From positions 127,681,689-127,745,688 of the forward strand of contig OZ020592.1 in assembly GCA_963971535.1 (NCBI GenBank): a stretch of DNA of 64,000 bases, given 5' to 3'. Position numbers and translations under genes: made by a program. This document shows positions 58,310-64,000 of the stretch, piece by piece. The DNA is from Notolepis coatsorum (taxonomy: Eukaryota; Chordata; Actinopteri; Aulopiformes; Paralepididae). Below the pieces are notes generated by a model that was not told the origin of the DNA, did no database searches, and was given only the letters and a program-made list of their open reading frames with translations. Within the stretch, counting starts at the first letter, position 1, and each line of letters starts with the position of its first letter.

Positions 58310-59330
58310 TTTAAGTTTGATTTGATTTGAAGTCTTTATTTCGAACATGCAATGAATACAACAAACAATAACAAAAAGCAAAACAACTCAATCTGCATGT
58401 TCGAAAAGGAGTAGGAAGAAGTATACACTTATTTAATCCTACCCCTTTTCCACTACTCAAATGAGTGTACTATTTTAAACATAAAAAATAAAAGAAAAAA
58501 AATATATATATATATATATGCAAAACAAAAAACAAAAACTATATATGTATAAAATAAAATAAAATAGAAAACAAAATAAAAATGTAAACACCCGTGAATA
58601 TCAAGTCCCTTCCTCATCCCTGTACCTTGTGAACATAATTTCCGTATACATCAGTTTGAATTGTCTCATGTTTGGACATTGCTTTAGCACCACATTTAGA
58701 CTGTTCCACAGTTTCACTCCACATATTGAGATGCAGTGTTTTCTCATGGTAGTGCGTACGTTTAGCACCTTTAAATTGTGTTCTCCCCTCAGATTATAAC
58801 CCCCCTCCCTATCAAAGAACAATTATTGAATGTTTCTTGGAAGTGCATGACTTTTTGCTTTATACATTAATTGTGCCGTTTTAAATTCCACAAGATCATT
58901 TAACTTCAATATGTTAGTGTGATCACGATAACCTGCAATGTGAACTATCCTTATGGCCCTTTTTTGGAGTATAAAAAGTGGTTGTAGTGTAGACTTATAA
59001 TTGTTTCCCCAGACTTCAGCACAGTAATTTAAATATGGTAAAACTAGTGAACAGTAGAGAATGTAGAGTGATTTTCTATCCAGAATGTGCTTTACTTTAC
59101 TCACGACTGAAATGCTTCGTGAGAGTTTAGATTGGACATGTTTTATGTGAGGTTTCCAACAGATTTTATGGTCTATTATTACACCTAGGAATTTATTTTC
59201 ATAAACTCTTTCAATAATCACATCATTTATTTTAACTTGTACCTGAGTATCCAATCTACTGTTTCCAAACAACATAATTTTAGTTTTGCTCAAGTTCAAT
59301 GATAAGTTAATTCAATTAAAGAAATTGTAA
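58310..59330 (-). mobile_element. 5'-truncated LINE, minus strand
   Basis: Coding C-terminal region plus an A/T-rich 3' UTR. The 3' end lies at 58310-58345, where the minus strand ends in AATAAAGACTTCAAATCAAA. Related to the plus-strand LINE at 19620. Confidence 0.87.
58601..59299 (-). pseudogene. LINE ORF2 C-terminal region
   Basis: 'NLSKTKIMLFGNSRLDTQVQ', 'YENKFLGVIIDHKICWKPHI', 'SLYILYCSLVLPYLNYCAEV', 'LFILQKRAIRIVHIAGYRDH', 'DLVEFKTAQLMYKAKSHALP', a stop at about 58823, then 'GGYNLRGEHNLKVLNVRTTM' and 'GVKLWNSLNVVLKQCPNMRQ'. Almost intact: one stop between NIQ and FFDREGG. The RT core lies upstream and is missing. Confidence 0.92.
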
Positions 59331-59660
59331 CTACAATTACATTTAAAACATTTATGCATAATAATCATCTGTTCTGTGTGCAACTGAGGGAACATGTATG
59401 CGCGTGCACGTGGCGTTTGGGCAGTTCCCATATTACGACTGCACCACTGACTTTTATCTTTAATTGCGCGTCAAAGACGAGGATTTCCCAATAGACCCCC
59501 TATATGCTGCGCGCAACCCCCATCCCTTCCTCCTTCCACTCCCTTATTGTTTAATAATGCTGTTTTTATGAATACCGTTAGATGTAGGCCCGTCCTATAG
59601 ATATATATCCACTCGTTATAGTTAACGGGTACGTTCAATTAGAATAATACGTCATTAGTT
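59331..59660. other. Non-coding stretch
   Basis: No repeat or gene recognised. Confidence 0.4.
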
Positions 59661-60290
59661 TGCAAGCTGGTTGATTCAAGTTCAAGTTCAAGTTTCAAGT
59701 TTCTTTAATAGTTGTCATACAGAAGTACAGAATACTTTTATACAAAATGCTTCTTACTGTTGCGCTCCAGAGACTGTGCAAGACAAGATAAGTATGAAAT
59801 AAAATAACATAGTAAAATTAGAAGTAAAAAAAAGTAGGTCACAGTGTTCAGTTTAGACATATGTACAATGTTCGATGCAGAATAGACGTAGTTACCATAC
59901 AATATACAATACTGTGCAGTGTACTAATATACAATACTATATAGTGCAAGGCAGAAATGGAGAAATGGGACGAGGTGCAATTTAGGTACAATTCACAGTA
60001 GGTGTACGAGTTGTAGTGCAAATCCTTTATCAATAAATATAAAGTGTAAGTGTGTTTGTGTGATCTAAAGTGTGGAGAGTGGGTGCTGCAGTGTGTTGTT
60101 TGTTTGAGTGAGTGTGTGCGTGTGGGTGTGTGTGCTGTGTGCATTTGATGGTTGTTGCATAGTGATTATTGTTCGTTTAGCAGCCTGATGGCCTGGGGAT
60201 AGAAGCTTCTTCTGAGTCTTTCTGTGCTCGCCTTAAGACTCCGGTATCGCTTGCCTGACCGCAGCAGTTCAAAGAGGCAGTTGTTCGGCT
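59661..60290 (-). mobile_element. LINE 3' end, minus strand
   Basis: 60165-60290 encodes 'LLRSGKRYRS', 'STERLRRSFYPQAIRLLN' (C-terminus, as at 34370). The 3' UTR runs down to AATTGAATC-like TTGAACTTGAACTTG repeats at 59675-59705. Confidence 0.82.
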
Positions 60291-60810
60291 ACTGATAGCC
60301 TACTCCATTTGAAATTCCATAGCAACAATACATATTTAGGAACTATTTTTCTACGCCAAGTTCACTGAAATCAATATAAAATACCCTAGAATTGTCTGTA
60401 TTCATCCTATATTTTTCCCGACGGTGCAACTTGCTGTAGCTTGGCTCAGCTTGGCTCTCGTGGCTGCGGGCGCATCACAGCCGTGGAAATATTCCTGATA
60501 TTCCACTGGTTCTCGTGTATATAATATATTAGTTTAGATTAGTTTAGTTTAGATTATATTAGATTAGATTATAATAGTTTATATTAGATTAGATTAGATG
60601 GGAAATAGGACTAGGGTTAGGAAAATCAGAACTATCCCATTGAGTTGTACAGGTTTCTCTCACAGCAAAGACAACCACGTGAACCTTCAACTCAGGTTAA
60701 AAGCGTGAAAACAAGTTAAATTGGAGACACAACGTTTTGGCTCAACAGCTGTGAAACACAACAAACACTGAAGTATGTAATTTGGTGGACGCCTTTATCC
60801 AGAGTGCCAT
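60291..60810. other. Non-coding stretch with GATTA tract
   Basis: 60528-60600 is imperfect TTAGATTAGT repeat; otherwise nothing recognised. Confidence 0.5.
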
Positions 60811-60935
60811 GTTATACCTAGGGTTGGGTACTGTTCCCATTTGAACTGATACACGGTACCGGTACCTGGGAATCTATACTGGTACCCGACGGTACCTTTT
60901 TTCGGTACTTTCATTATAGCAACACATTTATTTCT

Positions 60936-61403
60936 TTTTTTTTTAATCAATTTTTTCTCCCCCTATTTTTCCGTATTTTATCCCATCCCAATTTAGTCGT
61001 TATGCCAATTCCCTTCATGGTCGTTGCGTGCTTTTGCCCCCTACTGTCGGCCTGGGGAGGGAGAAGACTACCACATGTCTTCCTCCGATACATGTGGAGT
61101 CAGCCAGCCGCTTCTTTTCACCTGACAGCGAGGACTCTCACTAGGGGAGTGTAACGCGTGGGAGGATCACACTATCTCCCCCAGATCCCTTCCCTGCTGA
61201 ACAGGCGCTCCGACCGACCAGTAGGAGTCGCTGTTTACAACGACCAGGACACATACCCCACCGGCTTCCCACCCCGCTAACACTGCCAATTGTGTTAGTA
61301 GGGACGACTGACCAAGCCGGAGGTACCGCTGACAGCTGGATTCGATCCCAGAGTCTATGCGGTGGTAGGCGAGCACTTAGTCCGCTGCGCTACCCAGCCG
61401 CCC
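60936..61403 (-). mobile_element. tRNA-derived SINE (family A), minus strand, 18-bp TSD
   Basis: Full copy, head at the right end (GGGTAGCGCAGCGGACTAAG on the minus strand). Flanked by AGCAACACATTTATTTCT at 60918-60935 and 61404-61421. Confidence 0.95.
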
Positions 61404-61593
61404 AGCAACACATTTATTTCTGTTGTAAAACTAAACTAAAGTCTAAACTTCTCAATTTCAACATTGTTACCACACCACACAAACTAAAACCCCTCCCTAC
61501 CCCTCTTGTTTTTGGCAATTAATGTGTTAAGAAATGACAATTGCATGTCATGTTAAGGTCTGCGCTGGTCTGTGTCTATTATGAAATGACAAT

Positions 61594-61734
61594 GGACCTG
61601 TCTCAAACCCTGCCCTCTTTTCTTGATCCTCCAATCACAACTGTCGCTTACCTCGGACAAACCAAGTTTGTCCGAGGTAAGCGACAGTTGTGATTGGAGG
61701 ATCAAGAAAAGAGGGCAGGGTTTGAGACAGGTCC
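61594..61734. mobile_element. Perfect hairpin (foldback) element, 141 bp
   Basis: GGACCTGTCTCAAACCCTGC ... GCAGGGTTTGAGACAGGTCC. The arms are exact complements around a 3-base centre (61663-61665). The flanking CAAT/ATTG extends the palindrome to 61590-61738. A near-duplicate host segment (gaaatgacaattgcatg, about 61534) shows the empty site, giving an AT duplication. Second copy at 23271-23387. No coding. Confidence 0.95.
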
Positions 61735-61932
61735 ATTGAATGCCATTGAAGGTCTGCATCATTGGAATGGCGGGTCTTTGGTATCAAAATGTGGCATCGA
61801 TTGATCTAACGTGAATCGGTACTCGGTGGTACCGACATAATTGGGTCGGTACCCTTAAAAGTACAGAGTTTGGTACCCATCCCTAGTTATACCACAGGTG
61901 CATACACTTCTAGCACAGGGTGGCCCCAATAG

Positions 61933-62496
61933 GGCCTAACAAAAATAATAGTTGGTTTCAGGTTGGTTGTCAGTTTGGCCATGGGTAGGTAGGGAATTTT
62001 TTTTTTTTTTTTTTTGTTTTTTTATTCTTTCCCACGGCGACTATGGATAGGGAATTTCTTTATTTAATTAACCCTTTCACTGCCACACGACAGAAGGTTA
62101 GCCCTTTACTATCACACAACCGACGGCGATGCTCCATCCGCGGAGCTAATGATGCTAATGATGGAGCATCGCCGTCGGTTGTGTGATAGTAAAGGGCTAA
62201 CCTTCTGTATTGTCACAGTGAAAGGGTTAACCGGCTGTCGTGTGGCAGTGAAAGGGTTAAAATGTTCACAACAACATGGATGCATGTACTCTGCCAGCAT
62301 GTTTAATATCCATAATACTAAATGTTTGACTAAGATTTCTATGAAACTTTATTCTAAAAAAAATAAAATAAAAATGATTTTTTTTTTTTTTAATATATAA
62401 TTTTTTTTTTTTTAAACTCATAAAATATATTGGGTCGCACCTAAATCGGCAGGGTCGGTCGGCAACCTGAAACCAACCATTATTTTTGTTAGGCCC
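61933..62496. mobile_element. Inverted-repeat element with 16-bp flanking duplication
   Basis: Ends GGCCTAACAAAAATAATAGT and the complement, inverted for at least 33 bp (through GGTTTCAGGTTG). AGGGTGGCCCCAATAG flanks it at 61917-61932 and 62497-62512. The interior has long T runs and the TTAA palindrome 62068-62260. No coding capacity. A 16-bp duplication is longer than those of the DNA transposon superfamilies I know, so the class is open. Confidence 0.85.
62068..62260. mobile_element. Palindromic TTAA element
   Basis: TTAACCCTTTCACTGCCACA ... GTGTGGCAGTGAAAGGGTTAA. An inner pair of perfect 48-bp arms (62091-62138 and 62160-62207) encloses a 21-base loop. A second, internal GTGAAAGGGTTAA sits at 62217-62230. 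The terminal unit is the one tandemly repeated at 36297-36470. Confidence 0.9.
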
Positions 62497-62512
62497 AGGG
62501 TGGCCCCAATAG

Positions 62513-62972
62513 TCACAGCAGCCCTAACCTGAGTGTTGCGAGTGTCTCGCTCTACCTAGTGAAATATAAACTAGACTGCTGAGCCTCACAGAATCCACAC
62601 GCATGAATGTTTCATACATTTGAATACGGCTCAGTCAGCGGTTTCAACTCAGACATTTTAAAGGTTCCACAGATCTCACCCCCCCCCCCCCCCCCCCGCC
62701 GGATGACTTCTGTTCCAGGGGGGTCGGGATGAGAGACTCTCTTCTCTATTGTCGAGATGGAATAGAATATAAAATAGAGGCTCAGTAGCTAAGAACTTCT
62801 GGCTTAACTTCTGCATTGTCTGACATAAACCATACCGAGCACACTAAAACACACCACACAGTGCAGAGGGAGATGGAGAGAGGGATTTATATATATACAT
62901 ATATATTGAGAGAGAGAGAGAGAGAGAGAGAAACAGAGAGAGAAAGAGAGAGAGAGAAGATAAACAGGTGAA
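62513..62972. other. Non-coding stretch with C run and (GA)n
   Basis: C run at about 62681-62697, TA at about 62888-62906, (GA)n at 62909-62960. No gene. Confidence 0.5.
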
Positions 62973-63091
62973 TGTTTTTTTTTTTTTTTTTGGAAATTAT
63001 CTTTTTATTGATTTTCACCATGGTCCATACAAACAATATCTTGACTTCGCCTTCTGCTGTACAAATTGCATCAATTGTTAATAATTATTAC
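62973..63091 (-). mobile_element. Poly(A) LINE 3' end, minus strand
   Basis: A T run followed by GGAAATTATCTTTTTATTGA, the reverse of an AATAAAAAGATAATTTCC-An L1/Tx1-type end. Cut on its 5' side by the TTAA MITE. Confidence 0.65.
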
Positions 63092-63095
63092 TTAA

Positions 63096-63513
63096 AGGGG
63101 AACTATCTTATAAATGGCCTTTTTGAGTGTTTAGCATTGTTTCCTAGCTATGTGAACTTATATTAATATGATCTATGTCTCAAAATTCTCATATTGGCGC
63201 ATTCTTCCAATTCTCCTCTCACAATATTCACCCTCACTGAACTGAGTCATTTGAAAATGTGCCTATATGTGATGTCATATAGTCACTGCTGCATGTTAAT
63301 GTTCAGGCGGACGCCGCCGCTGCACAGTGGTTTAGGAGCCCAGGCTCAAAACAGCTCGAGATTTTGAGGTAGAAAAATGCTGTTTTTGAGGACTTGATTA
63401 GAAATACAAAACAATGAATAAAAAAAAATATATATTACAGAGGTGTTCCATAGACTCACAGGAATTGTGTAAAAGTGCCCAAATAGTGAAAGAAATAGTA
63501 AAATAGTTCCCCT
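63096..63513. mobile_element. piggyBac-like MITE (AGGGGAACTA ends), compact copy
   Basis: AGGGGAACTATCTTATAAAT ... AAATAGTTCCCCT, flanked by TTAA at 63092-63095 and 63514-63517; 418 bp. The unexpanded partner of 20727-22416. Confidence 0.92.
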
Positions 63514-63518
63514 TTAAC

Positions 63519-64000
63519 TTAAAGGTGACATGTACTATAAATGTCATTTTTCAGTCTCTAGCATTGTATTATAGTAATAGGAGTTCGTATCAATGTGTTT
63601 TAGTGTCTAAATACCATATTGGCGGATTGCTCTGATTCAGCTCAGCCCCTTTCCTCCTCCAGTAAATCAGGCCATTTTGATTTGAACGTCTGAGTCACGT
63701 CATTCGGACGCTGGGTAGCGCACAGTGATCCGATTGGCTCTGTGGTTGGAGCTAATGCCCGCCTACTTCCTCATCTGCGAGGCATATTGAAACCCGACAC
63801 CTCTGCATACTCTGGAGGGAGAGAGAGAGAGAGAGAGGGAGAGACAGAGAGAGAGAGAGGGAGACAGAGAGAGATAGGGAGGGAGCACTTGGGGGGGGAG
63901 GGGACCTGCCGCGCCACACGGGAGGTGGGACCCTCTCGAAAACGCGGCAGGTCCCCCCCCCCCAAGTGCTCCCTCCCTCTCTCTCTCTGTCTCCCTCTCT
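63519..64000. mobile_element. Related TTAA MITE, left part (runs off window)
   Basis: TTAAAGGTGACATGTACTAT begins one base after the preceding MITE's TTAA. It is collinear with that family ('agcattgta', 'atattggcg.attc'). It contains the GA-rich tract and palindrome at the window edge. Confidence 0.65.
63855..64000. repeat. GA-rich palindrome at the window edge
   Basis: Left arm 63855-63913 (GAGGGAGACAGAGAG ... GGGACCTGCCGCG) and right arm 63943-64000 are complements with a few mismatches; 29-bp loop. The right arm is still pairing when the window ends, so the true palindrome is longer. Confidence 0.85.

Larger units (their letters stand above)
60819..61885. mobile_element. hAT-like MITE (TAGGG ends), perfect 8-bp TSD, interrupted
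   Basis: TAGGGTTGGGTACTGTTCCC ... TTTGGTACCCATCCCTA, rich in GGTACCG words. Flanked by GTTATACC at 60811-60818 and 61886-61893. It contains a SINE and a palindromic element; without them it is about 0.44 kb. Confidence 0.93.

Overview
This is eukaryotic DNA, most likely from a teleost fish. It is AT-rich and intergenic or intronic, with many long (AC)n/(GT)n, (CT)n, (ACT)n and (ATT)n microsatellites. Nearly every recognisable sequence derives from a transposable element: Ty1/copia and DIRS retrotransposons, LINEs of several lineages, tRNA-derived SINEs, and hAT-, PIF/Harbinger- and piggyBac-like DNA elements. The particular mix is what one expects of fish genomes. I found no intact host gene, no rRNA or functional tRNA gene, and no prokaryotic feature. 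Two short stretches (about 36.77 kb and 43.69 kb) could be host exons, but only weakly.

Layout. 0-5 kb: a minus-strand Ty1/copia element with both LTRs, a 5-bp target duplication, a half-tRNA-iMet-type primer site and a broken gag-pol. 5.9-9.6 kb: a SINE, a GATTA satellite, and a Harbinger-like inverted-repeat element (TAA duplication) that carries a degenerate DIRS fragment. 10.5-19.6 kb: a nest in which a GGGCCCTC-ended element holds a DIRS retrotransposon and, separately, a hAT, which holds a TTAA element, which holds a small hAT MITE. 19.6-24.5 kb: a LINE split by a TTAA MITE and a SINE. 24.6-29.1 kb: SINEs, a Harbinger MITE, a 43-bp minisatellite, a LINE ORF1 relic and a BED-finger hAT transposase relic. 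29-42 kb: microsatellites, LINE tails, a hAT element with part of its transposase and a perfect TSD, a TTAA element and a 27-bp minisatellite. 42-50 kb: a long (ACT)n array, two hAT elements each holding a TTAA element, a TCATCCTCC satellite, and one non-repetitive stretch that could be a conserved noncoding element. 50-58 kb: minisatellites, L2-like LINE ends, a SINE. 58-64 kb: two minus-strand LINEs, a hAT MITE holding a SINE and a perfect hairpin element, an inverted-repeat element flanked by a 16-bp duplication, and tandem TTAA MITEs running off the window end.

The elements do not act together as a pathway. They form a record of sequential insertion. Because several families occur two or more times here, insertion sites can be checked against unoccupied paralogues inside the same window. 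That allows target duplications to be deduced directly: TAA, TTA, TTAA, AT, 8 bp, and an unexplained 16 bp. All coding regions are relics; only the DIRS gag frame and the copia gag-protease-integrase frame are long and uninterrupted. Identities given are read by eye and family names are by motif, not by database search.
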